In this document: positions 26,163 through 40,185 of the stretch, in pieces
Layout of the letters: the number at the start of each line of letters is the position of its first letter
How positions within the stretch are numbered: position 1 is the stretch's first letter
NCBI RefSeq assembly: GCF_034702125.1
Contig: NC_085875.1
Span: 43,597,270-43,661,269 of the forward strand
Source of the DNA: Engraulis encrasicolus
Lineage: Eukaryota > Chordata > Actinopteri > Clupeiformes > Engraulidae
Length of the DNA stretch: 64,000 nt
Reading direction: 5' to 3'
The notes under the pieces: generated by a model
The model's database searches: none
What the model was told of the DNA's origin: nothing
Seen by the model: the letters and a program-made list of their open reading frames with translations, nothing else
Program-made: the position numbers and the translations under genes

Positions 26163-27398
26163 TCTGCTCCCCCTTTGAGCCCAGGAAACACGAGCCGGGA
26201 GAGTGAGAGGGAAAGGGAGGGTGGAAAGATAGAAAAAAAGAGAAGCCGGTTGAAATGAAAGACAGCGGAAAGAAAATAGGCAAGCAGATGCTTCTCAGGA
26301 CACAGGGCAACTTGTTTAATTCCACGGCAGCAGCAGTTAAAGAAGAAGAGGAGGAGGAGAGAAAGAAAGAAAGAAAGAATGAAAGAAAAAAAGGAGTGAG
26401 GGGAGGAAGGTGGTAAAGGTGGTTGGGTGGAAAGAGGAGAAGTAATTTTGCGGTGTGCACCCCTCTGCTGCCTGGCTGTCTGGCCCGCCTCTGAACGCAT
26501 CATCATCAGCTGATTGAGAGTGTAGTGCCTCCTGTATATGGTCTCTGTGGCTGTACTATGAAGCTGCCATAGTGTGCACTTTGCTTCATCTACTAAGCCA
26601 AGAAGAATAAGGGCTGATAATAAACTCCAATCCAGGCCTGCAAAATTGTTATAGTTCTGATCTTAATTTTTTAAGCATTCACTTAAATCATACAATTACT
26701 ATAAATCTATATAAATCAACATTCTGTTGACTGTACCCTACCTGATATGGGTCAGCTTATGTCTGTGATTTTTTTGTATTGATTCAACTGGCCAAGACTG
26801 ACAATTCGAAATATAATGTCAATATGAAGGCTGTCAGAGCAATCTTGCAGACAGAGCTTGGTTTGGCAAAGATTCTATAGAAGGGAACTGAGTTGGGATC
26901 AGTAGGCATTTATCACATGCCTACCTGCATACAACAGTGGTCCAACCCGTTAGACTCCTGATCGCAATACCATTTATGTAAAGGCTTTACAAATAATCAT
27001 TCATATTTTAGTTGATTTTATTGATTGGTTTTAGTAAAGAAACGCCTGAAAATTGGCTGATTTACCAGATGGACTTGACTGTGGATATTTATGCAGCATC
27101 ACATGCAATGTGTGCAGGCTTAGTCTACTGCCTTACTGTTCATCCCCCTTTTTTTAGTTAAGACAGTAATACCTCATACTCAGGTGGTCAGTGGAGCAAT
27201 GCTTACAGCTCCTGCTGTGTTGTGCTGGGATGTGTGGCTTGTGTGTTTGGGACTGGAAGGCATACTGAGACGGTGTGATGGCACGGCAGGCGTGGGCATG
27301 TTGCTTGAAACCTCCCAGCACCACCACCACCAATATCAATACCACTACGGAGCTTTTGCCTCTTTTGCCTGTACTCGTGTCCCATCAGCTCCTTATTC

Positions 27399-27504
<106 letters not shown>

Positions 27505-27506
27505 AG

Positions 27507-27718
27507 GATCCCTAAGTGGCAGCACCAGCACTGAGCTGCCCATCACCACTGCCGTGCCCAGCGCCTCCTCCTGCGCCTCCTCCTCCTCCGGCGCCACCAC
27601 AGCAGCCGGAGGAGACTCCGTCGACCAGGTGTCCCCCACCATGCCCCGCGCCACCAAGAACAGGGTGTCCGGCAAGCTGCGCCGCTCCGCCAGCGCCATC
27701 AGCAAGTCCTCCAACTGA
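27507..27718 (+). CDS. Ral GTPase-activating protein subunit alpha-2, terminal coding exon
   Basis: It continues in frame from 19496 (G|GA gives Gly) and encodes 70 residues to a TGA at 27716-27718. The tail is Ser/Thr/Ala-rich and low in complexity: GSLSGSTSTELPITTAVPSA, then a Cys/Ser run, VDQVSPTMPRATKNRVSGKL and RRSASAISKSSN. No domain is present. Basic residues followed by serines (KLRRSAS) form an apparent basophilic-kinase motif (RRxS), an inference only. GC content and third-position bias are much higher than in the flanks, supporting real coding sequence. C-termini of this family vary between isoforms, so other terminal exons may exist. Confidence 0.75.
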
Positions 27719-28400
<682 letters not shown>

Positions 28401-30180
28401 GACAAATGACAATTTCACAAACTACTCAAATAAGGAAGAAACAAAATTGGGAAAATTATGGACAACTCTGGCGGTACCGTTCTGTACGTGCTTGAGTAAG
28501 CATACCAAGAGCTGAATCAGTTTTATGTATGTCTTCAACTATGTCCCAGTTAATTTATATGGGTGATCTTATATTGTGTTGTAATGTCATGGGATTGTGT
28601 GTGAATGGTCATGATTGATTGCTGAGTGATTGTGTTGCGTAAAATGTGTAATGATCTGATCCTTTTGAAGTTTTCCTGTGCATCGTTGAAGGTTGCAACA
28701 GATAGAGGGGGAAATCACTAATTAACTGAAGTGAATCGTGTTTCAGTTTCAGCTATCATGTATGATTTTTTAGCTTAGTTACATAAATTCTTGTGGCTAT
28801 TTTCATGTTTTTTGCTGCCAATTTCATGCTTTTTTTTCCTACGAGGAAAGAAACGAAATCGACTGTGCAAATACCAGTAGTTCTTTCTTGTGGGGTTACG
28901 AAGGAAATGTTCGTCTTGAAATCTTGTACATTGAAAAAAGATATGTATTCTTGTCTTTCATCATGATTTTTGTGTGATTTTTCTGCTCGACATTCCAATG
29001 TGTCCAGTTGGGGTTTTTAAAACTCTCTGGACAGTAATGTAGGATATTCAAGATTGTTTTGTCTTCACACCCTTCTTGTCTTTTCTCTCTCAAATGTAAA
29101 TTGCTTTAAAATTTTATCAGATTTTTTTTTGTTTTGTTTTGTGTTGTGTATATATACAGAGTAATATTTGCTGACATTTTTTGCCATTATATTTGACTAG
29201 ATGTACATGAGCTGACTAGATGTGATAGCCACTGGATCCTCAGGTGATTCTTAACTCCATGCACTGGTGTGGGTGTGGGCGTGTGTGCATGTGTGCGTGC
29301 GTGTATGAATGTGCGTGTGTGCGTTTTGTGTGCGTATACAAGCGTGTCTTTCCATCTATGTTTGAATCTATGTGTGTTTGTTTTGGTGTGTTAGGCAGGG
29401 AGATGGGCCTTGCCAGAGTGCAATGTGTAATACCTGTCCACCTCCTCCCCAAGCTCCACCTCCACATCCCCCTCTCCAATGCCCTTCTGCACTCTTCATT
29501 CATGCAGCACTTGAGCAGAGACCATTTGATTTATCTCCTCTATTAGCTCCAATACACTTGACCAGCATAGCCACAGAGCCGGCCATGAAGCCCCGTCATA
29601 GTCCTCTCTCATCTTCGATTATGAGAGATGCAGAGAAACAAACGAACGGACAGAGAGGGAGGGAGAAAGACCAATAGACGGATAGTGATGGCACACACAT
29701 GAAACAGAAAAGATAAAAACAGCTGCTGTTTCATTAACTACAAAAAAAGCTCAGCTCCGCTCTGCACCCACTTGTGTGTGATGTCTCTGCAGACATTTCA
29801 GGCGAGCAGATGGAGAGCCTTTTGGAATGACACCCACCCCCCTGCTCACTGCAACATCTCAACCCCCCAACTCTTATTTCATGAGTTGCTTGGCTTCGCT
29901 CTGATTTGATGCTGAATTGGAATGAAAGCACACCTGCTCCACGTCCCTGTGCCCACATCTCTCCTGATGCCCTCACCATGCCAACTAGATGGGAGTGGGG
30001 AAGGAGGAGTTGGAAGGGGAAGGGGAAGGGGGGGTGACGTTGGGGGTGAGGGTCGGAGGACATGCCAGTGCTGAGCTCTCAGTGTGCTCTTAGCAACCGG
30101 CATGCTGACGCTCGCTGCCACTGAAAACTCCCTCTAAGTCCGCCCAACGCTGCCCTTCTACCCTCACCTCCACCTCCTGT
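28401..30180. other. intergenic or long 3'UTR, no gene seen
   Basis: AT-rich unique sequence to 29240, then mixed GC sequence. A short interrupted GT tract is at 29268-29335. No exon or RNA gene is recognised. Confidence 0.5.
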
Positions 30181-30281
30181 CTGTGCACACACACACACAC
30201 ACGTGCACTCACACATTCTCCCTTTCTCTGTCTGTCACTCACACACATAGTCAGCCACACTACCAACCCCCCTCCACCGCC

Positions 30282-30500
<219 letters not shown>

Positions 30501-31769
30501 TTCCCCTGGCTGCCCCAAGCCCAAGCTAGCCAGTCAGCAGGGAGGTTGTCATGGTGGCCAGGTGTTACACGCTCTGTGAGCTCCACCCGAGCTGCAACAC
30601 CACACATGTTGCACTAATTTGCCTTACCTAATCATCTGTCCCTTTCTGTTGCTGGTTTTTTTCCCTTTATTGTCTTTGCCTTCTCTTGTCATGTTTCATG
30701 TTTTGCTGTGTTCATCTTTTTATTTTCATTTTTTCGTTCTTCTCCAAGCACTGATGAAATAACATAGGAGGCATTGCTTGCTACAAGTGTCAGATCTTGA
30801 AGGAATATTTCTCCTTGTTGCTGTTATTTGTTCGTTTGAGGAATGTATGCAAAAAAAGAAACCCCCTACAGGTCCGACATTTCACCCCAACCTCACTGCA
30901 GCATAAGCAGCCGCTCAGAAGACGACCCCCAAACACACACGCACATAAAGACTTCTCATTGCCGGCCAATGTCAGTGTGTCCCGCACAGAGAGCTGTCCA
31001 TTCATGTGAACTTTTCTAGAAAAAAAAAGTCTTGACTGATTTGGAAATCCTGATAGTGGTGGTGGTAGTAGTGGCGGTTATTGGTGACTCAATCGGCTCC
31101 AGGCCTGGAACGTGTCTTAAATCTCCAGCTGGCTTTACTACTTATGTGAAGTGTCAGAGCTAGTGTTGTTGATTGTTGATTTTTTGTTTGTTTTTGTTTT
31201 TTGTTTGTTTTTGTTTTGTTTAGGAATCCTTGTACAGTACATCTTTTGGGGTGAAGTTGGGGCGGGGCGGGGTGGGGGTGCGTGGTCATCCTAATGGATA
31301 CAAATATATTAATGCCTGTAATATAATCTTTGTAAAAGTGGGAGTTGGGGAAGGATGTGGGAGGGGAGGGGGGGACTTGAAGATTTCATCATGACTTGTT
31401 AACATATCAAACTTTTTAATGAGAGAAAAAAAGAAATCTTGTTCTCTTTATTAGAAATGTGAAAATTTGAAACATTTCATTAAATCAATTTGAAATTCAC
31501 ATCAAGAGAGGTGTCTTCTTTTTCCTGTCTCAATTCTCAAGGCTTTGTCCCACTAAATCCAGCAAGCCGTGTGCGTGTGCATGGGCCCCTACATCTCACC
31601 AGGACCTTACAGCTGACGTGTCCATTTTTAATAGCCTTTAAGAAACAACCTGTCATACTGCCATGTTGACTTAATTTGTCTGCTTTTGGGAGACTCCATT
31701 TGGCGAGGGTGACAGGTTGGCCAAGGCCACCTGTGGGGAATCGAGAGAGAGTGTGTGTGCAGGGTGAGG

Positions 31770-31770
<1 letters not shown>

Positions 31771-31806
<36 letters not shown>
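31771..31806. repeat. (CA)n microsatellite
   Basis: Short perfect CA tract. It is the last long dinucleotide repeat before the insm1 locus; the next one starts at 40012. Confidence 0.93.
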
Positions 31807-31807
<1 letters not shown>

Positions 31808-31901
31808 CCTGGACGGCCAACAGAGGGGAACAAAGGGGTCAGTTGTCCCAGGCCCGGGGCGAGAAGGAGGCCAAAATTGGGTTTTCATTACATTGTATGC
31901 A
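31803..31901 (-). repeat. dispersed GGCCC-rich repeat, reverse copy
   Basis: Read on the - strand it has the CATACAATGTAATG, CCCAATT and CCTGGGACAACTGACCCCTTTG phrases that recur at 48815, 52984/58207, 59168 and 59370. It is a dispersed element of unknown origin, about 130-160 bp. Confidence 0.65.
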
Positions 31902-32070
31902 GAGCTCTAAATTAACTTTATTCATCACCAGCCAAAATGGCTAGTAGATCTTACTAGCCACACACGCTCACTAATGGGTCAAAGTGGCTAGTAAGTTGGT
32001 CTTTTCTAACAGCCCAATTTTAATTTCACCAGCATTTTGCCTAGTTGGCTGGTGTTAATTTAGAACCCTG
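31902..32070. mobile_element. short inverted-repeat element (CTAAATTAA ends)
   Basis: The left end CTCTAAATTAACTTTATTCA with CACCAGCCA mirrors the right end TGGCTGGTGTTAATTTAGAA. The interior carries ACTAGCCA / TGGCTAGTA inverted phrases. It is a 170 bp palindromic MITE-like unit with no coding capacity. Confidence 0.6.
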
Positions 32071-33600
32071 ATTGTATGTATTGGATGGGGGACCCTTTCA
32101 GATGACTTTGTCCTGAGCCTGGCCAAAGCTGTCAGCTACCCTGCACATATGAGAACTTGGGAGTTGGAGGAGCAAGCAATGAAGCGTGAATGGGTGGTTG
32201 GTTAGTGGGGGTGGTGATGGTGGTGGCCAGGCAAGAGATGTTGAGCTGTGTCGGGTTTGAGCTGGCTTGGGTTGTCTTGCTCCTCCGCTCCGGAGCAAGC
32301 CCCCCCTCCAGAGCATCGGGAGTAACCTGACCCCCCTCCCATCTGTCCCCCTGCTGTTACTCCACAGGTCTGGTGGAGGGGGGGATGATAATAGATGCCC
32401 CCCACCCCCACCCCAATCCCTCTACTCACTCCCCTGTCTGTGGTACAGGTGCAGGGTCCTCAGCACCTTTGGCTGCAGTGCCATGGGAGGCTGACTAAAG
32501 GCTTAAGAACAGCACTCAAGTATAATTGGAGCCCCCCTCCCCAAAGCACTTTATGTTCTGTGCAGTGAGTGGGGAGAGGGGGGGGGGGGATGATAAAAGA
32601 AGTTATTTGACGTGTTTTCCTTTTGTTTGTTTGTAGTCTTTCATAAGACCTTTGCCTCTCATTAGACATCCATATTCTGTGCTACCTCTCCGAAGCATTG
32701 TTGAATGAAGCACAAATTTGGGACTTGTGCCCAACATTAAAATATTCTGTTCATCTTTGGGCTGTATGTAATTTGGAATACTTGAGTTTTCCTTATAGCC
32801 TACTTGGTAATTCTATCCATGATTTAATAAAATAAAATGTGAATAGATATGTTGTAAGATTACTTTATGGAAATCCCATACATCTCACATGACTGTTTTA
32901 AGTTGATGCTGCAACCACCACCAATGAGGTGCTTGAGTTAAGCTTGATCCAAGCTGAGTGCTTATCCAAGCATTTTCATCTTTAGACTGCATGACTTTCA
33001 ATTAACTGTAGACCAAAAAATACTGTAGCCTATTACAAACAGATCAAAGAACCGAATGAGATTAAGTCTGTTTTCTATTTTCTTGGATACACTTTTTACT
33101 TGAGCCTATGCCTCTGTCTGTCCAGGTGTGAAACCAAATTGTCAAAATGTAAGATAACTGTGCACTATTGAAACTTTTCTGTTTCAAACACCTTGTCCTT
33201 GTGTTTCAGGTGCTAGACACTTCCCAGGTGCCACACACAGTTGAAAGTCTACTTGTAGGCTATGAGTGGCGCATCTTTTTGAACTTCAGAAACTGTATTC
33301 TATCAGCCACCGTCGGTATCTGATTGTGATTCCCCTTTACAGATCAGTCAACAGCATGAATGTTGAATAGCCCAGATGATACTGTTATTTATGTAATATA
33401 GGCTAAACCAATTTTAAATTAGTTCAATTTTCACATACCCCTAAAATGATGCTAGTTTTATATTGTTTTTGTTTTCCCATAGGCCTACATCGCCACGCGC
33501 ACGCGACCACAGACGCGCGCTTACACTGATGGAACTCCAGCAGGCCTATAGCCAAACTTCAGGACATTGTTGCTTGATTGTTATGAAATGTGATGAATTG
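32071..33600. other. intergenic DNA between convergent ralgapa2 and insm1
   Basis: Unique sequence, GC-rich to 32600 and AT-rich after. It contains a G run (32577-32588) and AATAAA at 32826, with no exon seen. Confidence 0.5.
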
Positions 33601-34515
33601 GCTTTCACTTGGAAAATATTTTATTTCAAGACAAGACATGACCATACAATTTGAACATACAATCAAGGCGCTATAAAAGCAAACATTTACCAAAATAACC
33701 TGTTTATACAAAAACGATTGCATCTATAAGAGCTTTACGTTTACAAGAGCTGTAGATTGTAAATTGAGCAACCACTCACAACATTGACAACGTCGTAACA
33801 ATAATAACAAGGACAAAAAACATTTGGCTACAATATGTCAGGACACACAGGAAGAATCGCACAATACAATACATTGAATAAAATAATGTTAAATAAATAA
33901 ATAAAAATAAATTATTAAGATTAAACATATTGCAATAATTACACTGAAATATTTTAAAATGTGCCAACATTAAAAATTAAAAACAATCATCAAATTGAAG
34001 TCTTTAAGGCAGTTGTACAGCGCATGTCGTGTGTTTACAACTCTACAAGGCATAGGTGGCCTATCACTATCAAGGGAAATATTCTGATACCCTTGTCACA
34101 AAGGCAGAGACAAATCTGTCCTGCGATCCACAAGCTATTTTTTAAAGCTACAATGATAGACACATTTTACAGCATGTGAATTGAAAGGCTTTCATGACAA
34201 GAGGTACACCTAAAACATCTCTTAGGTCTAAGCTATTACATTACCACGAGTGCATTTGTCCTAAAGTAACAGTTGAACAGACGAACTAACAACACCTTTC
34301 CCTTCAAGCATTCTAACTTCTCTGAAAGATTCTGAAAATATATTTCATTTCAGACGTCGATGCTGTGCTGGTTTTGTTTTGAAAGCCACTTCGCGCGCCC
34401 TGTCCTCAGCGTGACCCACATCTAATGCTATTTTGGATGACCGCTTGAAAACAACCCCGGGGGTGTCATTCACGCTTTAATCAGTTTACAGTATGATTCA
34501 ATGACAGACAACTGT
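33601..34515 (-). other. insm1 3'UTR with poly(A) signal
   Basis: AT-rich sequence immediately downstream of the insm1 stop on the - strand. A canonical AATAAA is read on the - strand at 33625-33620, about 890 nt after the stop, and is the best candidate end. The interval contains no repeats and no other gene, consistent with a transcribed, constrained 3'UTR. Confidence 0.55.
33620..33625 (-). terminator. poly(A) signal AATAAA for insm1
   Basis: TTTATT on the + strand, i.e. AATAAA in the insm1 sense. Cleavage would be expected at about 33600. It is an assignment by position only. Confidence 0.4.
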
Positions 34516-35943
34516 TCAGCAGGCGGGGCGCACGGGCATTTGGAGAAGGATCACCTGGCGGTTTTCTGATGGATGACATTTGTTGATGTGCCTTGTGAGT
34601 CCGGGCGAACTGTAAAACGTGGCAGGGCAATACTTGCACGGGAAAACTTGAGATGAGTGCAAGAGACGCAGGTGCCGCTCCTGACTGGCCCGGTTGGGAA
34701 AATTCTCCCCACAGACGGGGCAGAGAAGGCAGTCAACGGGGCTCAGGTTCAGGGGACTCGGGCTTTGGCTTTCGTCTGTTGTAGAGGACACATGATGGGC
34801 AGACTCCAGTCGATCTACGTGTTGAAAGGCTTGCTCGTCAAGGAGCTGATTTTGCAAAGCTTGGTGAGCCAAAATGTGTTTTCTCAAGTACGCTTGGCGT
34901 TTAAATCGTTTCCCACAGTGTTGGCAGTCATACATTCCATCTTCGGAGCCAGATTCCGATAAAACTGGGCTGGTGGTGTCTCTGTCTGAGAGAAGTTCTA
35001 TTCTCGCATCCTTCATGTCTTCCGGTGCTGATTTCACATCGGTGGCGACTTTGGCAGAGTGCATTTTCATGCCCTGCGGTGCTGGCATCCCCGCCATCCT
35101 CTGGGCTCTTGGCTTGTGCCAGCGCCTGTGAGAGGCGAGATTGGCTGGACAGCTGAATACCTTTTCGCACTCCGGGCACCTGTACTCGACCCTCACAATT
35201 CTAGAGCACTTATGTTGAGCTAAGGAAAACGGGTCCGGGTACTCTTCTTTACACAGCTGGCAAATGAACTCTCCCAATGGCTTGTTGCTTCCCGCGGATA
35301 GGGGTCTTGGCTTCGGGTCTACAGGTCCCTCTTTGATTTTCAGACCCAGTACAGGAGACGTTGTCACTTCGTCTTCGAAATTAAGTTTGCGAATCGCTTT
35401 GGGCTTTTTTGGGTTTTTGCTTTTCCGTTCACTGTCGGATGAAGGCCTTTTCGTGGTGGTGGTGTTCCTGATGGTATTACTTGGTATAGCGCTGTTGCTG
35501 CCGATCCGGTTGCTGTTGCTGGTGCCGATTTTCAAGTCAACCGGGGCGAACAGCAGGTGGTCCAAGCTGCTGAGGGAGGCTGGTGTTGGAAAGGACTCAG
35601 CGGAGATGGGCGAGCCGAGGTTCAAACTTCTGTCGAAGTACCTCTTCTCGTGCTCCTTGCTGATGGGTCGGGTGGGGCTATAGAGCGCCTGGTACAGTGC
35701 CTCGGGGTTGCCGAATTGCACATGTTTCGCCTCTTGGCCAGGCGCTGGCGTGTCTGCTACGTGGATGGGTGATGCTGCGACCCGCTCAGGGCTGGATGCG
35801 GCGGACACAGCAGTGGATGGGGTGTCGGTGAAATTTTGGCAGGCGGGTGCTGGAGCCTGTTCCTGGGCATCCTCTTCAGAGCGCACCCGGTACGAAACAT
35901 GCCCCGCTTTCTTGTTTCTTTTCACGAGGAACCCTTTGGGCAT
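34516..35943 (-). CDS. insm1: Insulinoma-associated protein 1, SNAG zinc-finger repressor
   Basis: Nuclear transcriptional repressor that drives neuroendocrine, pancreatic endocrine and neuronal progenitor differentiation. The 475-residue intronless frame starts with the SNAG domain [20 protein letters not shown] (1-20), the recruiter of LSD1/KDM1A-CoREST and HDACs. Family blocks follow: [17 protein letters not shown] (77-93), [15 protein letters not shown] (108-122), [12 protein letters not shown] (130-141), a basic NLS-like [11 protein letters not shown] (176-186) and [19 protein letters not shown] (190-208). Five fingers: ZF1 C228-C231-H244-C246 (atypical C2HC), ZF2 C256-C259-H272-H276, ZF3 C340-C343-H356-H360, ZF4 C408-C411-H424-H429, ZF5 C436-C439-H452-H457, then the conserved end [12 protein letters not shown]. 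Length is close to mammalian INSM1 (about 510); the linker Pro/Ala/Gly tracts of mammals are replaced by Ser/Thr/Asn. It is insm1 rather than insm2 by these blocks; a versus b paralogue is unresolved. Confidence 0.97.
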   Translation of the reverse strand: MPKGFLVKRNKKAGHVSYRVRSEEDAQEQAPAPACQNFTDTPSTAVSAASSPERVAASPIHVADTPAPGQEAKHVQFGNPEALYQALYSPTRPISKEHEKRYFDRSLNLGSPISAESFPTPASLSSLDHLLFAPVDLKIGTSNSNRIGSNSAIPSNTIRNTTTTKRPSSDSERKSKNPKKPKAIRKLNFEDEVTTSPVLGLKIKEGPVDPKPRPLSAGSNKPLGEFICQLCKEEYPDPFSLAQHKCSRIVRVEYRCPECEKVFSCPANLASHRRWHKPRAQRMAGMPAPQGMKMHSAKVATDVKSAPEDMKDARIELLSDRDTTSPVLSESGSEDGMYDCQHCGKRFKRQAYLRKHILAHQALQNQLLDEQAFQHVDRLESAHHVSSTTDESQSPSPLNLSPVDCLLCPVCGENFPNRASQERHLRLLHSSQVFPCKYCPATFYSSPGLTRHINKCHPSENRQVILLQMPVRPAC

Positions 35944-36084
35944 GCTGGCAGACGGACGGTAAAAGGCACTTTAAAAAATCGGTGAACACTTTGATCGAAT
36001 CCAGTTTTCGGAGGGCACAGACACGCCGCGAATGTCCAATTGGAATTTAACTGATGGTGGATGGTGATGTTTCTCTCCCTGAAA

Positions 36085-36175
36085 TGCTTTCGTCTCCAAG
36101 GCATAGCAGCACTCTTTTTAAGGAGGAATGATGCTATTGTTCTCGCCCATTGTCGCCGATTCTCCAACCAATCAG
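36085..36175 (-). promoter_or_regulatory. putative insm1 core promoter
   Basis: On the - strand, a TATA-like CCTTAAAAAGAG sits near 36121-36110, about 170 bp before the ATG, with an inverted CCAAT box (CCAATCAG on the + strand at 36168-36175) about 50 bp further upstream. This is the usual TATA/NF-Y geometry and would place the start site near 36085-36090 and give a 140 nt 5'UTR. Flanking DNA (36000-36430) is relatively CpG-rich. No experimental start is implied. Confidence 0.4.
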
Positions 36176-39100
36176 ACGAACAGAAGATCCCTGTGGAATT
36201 GCTTGTGGGAGGGTTCAAACATTCAGTCCGTGGCGCTGCGTAGGAGGACTTTGCAGATTGCTCAGCAGATGTATCTGCGCATTATTATATTAATGCGCGC
36301 TGGACCCCCTCTACCTATGCGAGGCGCACGCGCCGGGACCCTCCTCTCTTTATGGTCTGATGAATCCCGACTCTGCCGCGCACGTGCCATGCCTTTGTGA
36401 GTCCTCTGTCGGGGGCCACTGATAGTCCGAAAGGAAATGTCAGTCACTGCCATAACTCTAATCTCAAAACAGTGGAATGCAAAATGCCAGACTGGTCACA
36501 GACTCCATAATAATACAAGTATGAAAAGGGAATCTTGCCACCACATCTATGCGCATTCCTACTACATTTACAGATGTTATTACTGCATTTGTTATGAATT
36601 ATTTTTGCATTATTATAACCTACCATCACTGATATTTCAGATGGTAGTTATCACGCCAGGCACTATGGACTTGTTATATCCAATCCTGTCTCGTATATCC
36701 AGTACTCTTGTTTGTCATTCGTGGTGGTACATGGAGAATTCTCAACACACAAACTCAAGCAACAACACCCATTTGCTTGAACATATATAACAAAACTGCC
36801 GCTCTCATACAAAGGCACGTGGCTCTTAGTTTAACTGGATTTAATCAGCTGTCTTGCGCATACATAACTAATAAGGGCCTCTCATCTCTCAACACAATAG
36901 CCACGTCTGGCCACGCTGCACATGCGACACCCAGCGCGAGGGCCTGAAAAGCAAGTTGACCCCTCCGTTGTGAAATAGGACACACATACAATCTGGTCAA
37001 GAAATGGGCGCGTGCTGGGTGTAATCAGTGAAGCTACCAACAACATAGACAAACGTGGTCCAGAGAGGTCAGTTGGTGGGTGAGACGACCACTAAATCTT
37101 GGCTATGAGTAGACCTGCATCTATCTGCCTGAAGACTAGACAATACAAGTAGTTGGTCTTCTTGTGCATGAAAATAAGTTATAGTTAGGTCTATAGGCAG
37201 TAACAAAAATAGGCGTAGCCTAGGAGACATTTACAATTGAATACAAAAATGTTTTCATCCTAAAAGTATTTCCACTCTGGCATGTATAGTTTTAGACGTT
37301 TTAACCTACTCAAAAATGAAAGCGCTTGCATTTTAAAGCGCGAACCACCGTTTAACTAAACTGATTTTTTCTTTCTGATTTTTCTTTCTTCATATGCCAC
37401 TCTAAAAAATTGGTAGCCTATAATTTGCCAACAGCTTTGGTGATCATTAGATGACCTGGTTATGTTCAGGCATCATGGTTTGAACCAGTTGAGTTTGTGT
37501 GCGCCTGTGTGTTTGAGCGCGCGCGGGGGGGTGGAGAGAGAGAGGAAGCGAGTGTGTGCGAATATGTTTATTCTATGGCGCGTGCTTGTCTGCAAGTGGG
37601 TGCGTGGGGATTGGCGCCTTATTAGCATACAGCTGCATGCCTGCTCTTCCAAATGTCTACACGCAATCCACCGCTCCAAAGACTGCGACTTTGGTCACAT
37701 AGCTTTTAGGTGAATTAAAATAACGTAGAAGAACGGAAAGTAGGCCTACATGTGCTATTTATTTATTTATTTATTTATTTAAAAAAGGCACACAATAAAG
37801 TTATAGCCCTTTTATGTTACCAGATTTTTTTTGTACTGTGTAGTGTGTTAACAGCACAGGCAGATTTTTAAGCCTGCCCATCTATAATAGACTTGATAGA
37901 ATGGTGTAACCATCTTTCAGTACCAGCAAATGACTCACTCTATACATAGGCACTCAACTCAATCACATTTTTTGATACAGTCCTGCTGGATATTCTTTTG
38001 GTGTGGTTTTTGATGCTCAGTTGGTTATTGTGAAAAAAATATGTCATGGATTTTTTTCCCCTTACACTTAGGCCTACTTATTGCTCATTTATAGTAGTAT
38101 AGGGTTTCATACTTTGAGTTTTTGGAATGGGTCCACCTTTACCTCGCCAAACTCTTGAAATGAAAGTCATAGACTATTCTTTCAAAATGAGATATCAAGA
38201 ATGGCCATGTGTCAACTCCATCCTTCCCTTCTGTCCTCTGTTGTGAATCAAAACAACTGATGTATCTTTTGAACAATGCCACTTTTCTAATTTACCCCAC
38301 CCCCTCAACAGACCGTCCCGTGGATGTCAGTGTCATTCATCATGGGGAGGGTTCTTCCAATAGTATTGTCAATTAATTATTGTAATGGATGGCCTCCCAG
38401 CAAGGCTAATCTGATTGTCGGCGGTTCTATTCAGGTTACTCATAATTCAGTTACAAATATAGCTCATAGTGAGGCAGTGATCTGAATAAGGAAGAAACAC
38501 TTTATAGTAGCATTTTACTTTAAAAATATGTTTTGTGGTGAAACAGTGGGCTGTTTTAAAACAGTGTTGATTGAATAATGAACGCATTGCACTTGAAAGT
38601 GAGTTGTCATGTCTACGTTGAATAAATGCTATATTTAAAGACTTTGTGTGAAACAGAACAATGGATGCCAAGGCCACAGTTCATAATGCCTCTGCTCACA
38701 CTAAGTGTTCACAAGAGCAAGATAAGTAAAGCTCAACATCCAAAGTAACATGTTTGCTTTCTTCACAGAATTGGTCATATAAGGAAACATGATTGACAGA
38801 CCCATGTCATCCTAGTTTCACTCAGGTCAGTGATGTAATGTGTGTAGATGTCCATGCCACGTTTGGTGCTAACTTTGGTGCTAAGAACATTTGATTATCA
38901 ATATTTCACAGTGAAACTACTGTACCAATAAACCATTTAGTACTGGGAATGACTGTTTCTTTCATTATTTCCTTTGTAGGCAGCACACCAAATGGCTTGC
39001 TGTCCTCTCCAAGGCAAGAGGGCCAACAGTGAGGGGTGGTAGGCCAGTGGCCAATGTTGCTGTCAAGATGGAGAAGTGTAAGTGATTGAAAACAGTAATA

Positions 39101-39590
39101 TAACAGTAATAAAGTAACAGTAAGGGTATAACTTATGCAAGATTTAGGATCTGATCTGTGACTGACTATGTGTTTGATGTTGTATGAAGATGACAATTTC
39201 AGTACAAAAATGTTATTCCAATGTTGAATAGTATAAACAGAGAGGAGATTAGAGCTGTGTGTTAATTCCATTACTGTAGGCACAACACCAGTCATGTCCT
39301 TGTTGTCTTCTCAGAGGGGAAAAGGCCAATAGTGAGGGGTGGCTAGCCAGGCCGTGCCATCCTAGTGACGCAACACCTGCGGCGTTGCAACTAGTCAGGT
39401 CAAGAGCAATGCAAGTCTCGAAGAGATTTGAATGTTGATGATAATCAGGCTAAGGGGTGGCAAGCCTTGGTCCTGGAGGGCATGCCAGTGGCCAGTGCCA
39501 CTGCAGACACACATAAGTAAATCTAGGAAGGAAATATTACATTTTCGCGAGTTAAATATTACATTCATCAAATGATAAATTAGCACTACA
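36176..39590. other. STR-poor upstream flank of insm1
   Basis: 3.4 kb with no gene and no long CA/CT tract. Only a (TTTA)n of about 25 bp (37756-37781) and a short GT-rich patch (37495-37560) occur. Such depletion next to a developmental regulator suggests regulatory constraint, but no specific enhancer is identified. Confidence 0.4.
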
Positions 39591-39594
39591 AGTT

Positions 39595-40000
39595 AGGTAG
39601 AGTAGTAGAGTAGAGTAGAGTAGAGTAGAGTAACTTTATTGATCCCCAGGGGGAAATGCAGGTATCCAGTAGCTTACATAAATACACAAATACACAAAAG
39701 CCCACATGGACATTTCAAGACAAAAAAAAAACACAGGAATAGTCATCAGGGTGGGGAAAATAAAATAAAATAATAGAGATAAATGTAGAAAAGGTAATTG
39801 TGCAAAAAGACATTCTGTGAGTTGGGATAGACCAAAGCAGAAAAAAAAAAAAAAAAAAAAACATACTCTGTCAGTTAAGGTAGACAACAAGTGTTGATGG
39901 ATACATCTATGATATAGTATAGTATGTAGAAGTAGGCAGTGTACAGAGTATGATAGGGGTTGAACATTCTTACAATGTCACAGTAAAGTACAGGTAAGTG
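39595..40000. repeat. retroposon-tail-like fragment with (GAGTA)n
   Basis: A GAGTA tandem (39600-39630) leads into ACTTTATTGATCCCCAGGGG, a phrase I know from 3' tails of fish LINE-type elements, then A-rich low-complexity sequence (A20 at 39841-39860). No coding part remains. Confidence 0.45.
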
Positions 40001-40009
40001 TTTTAGGCA

Positions 40010-40113
<104 letters not shown>

Positions 40114-40185
40114 GAGGTTCCCCAGTAACTGGGCCAGCTCCAACAGATCACAGTCTTTGCTTGTGGTAAGCAGGAAAAACAAGTA

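Noticed and set aside
34516..35943. Assignment of the zinc-finger gene to insm2
   Set aside because: The [15 protein letters not shown] and [12 protein letters not shown] blocks and finger spacing match INSM1, and the neighbour is a RALGAPA gene with convergent orientation as for INSM1.
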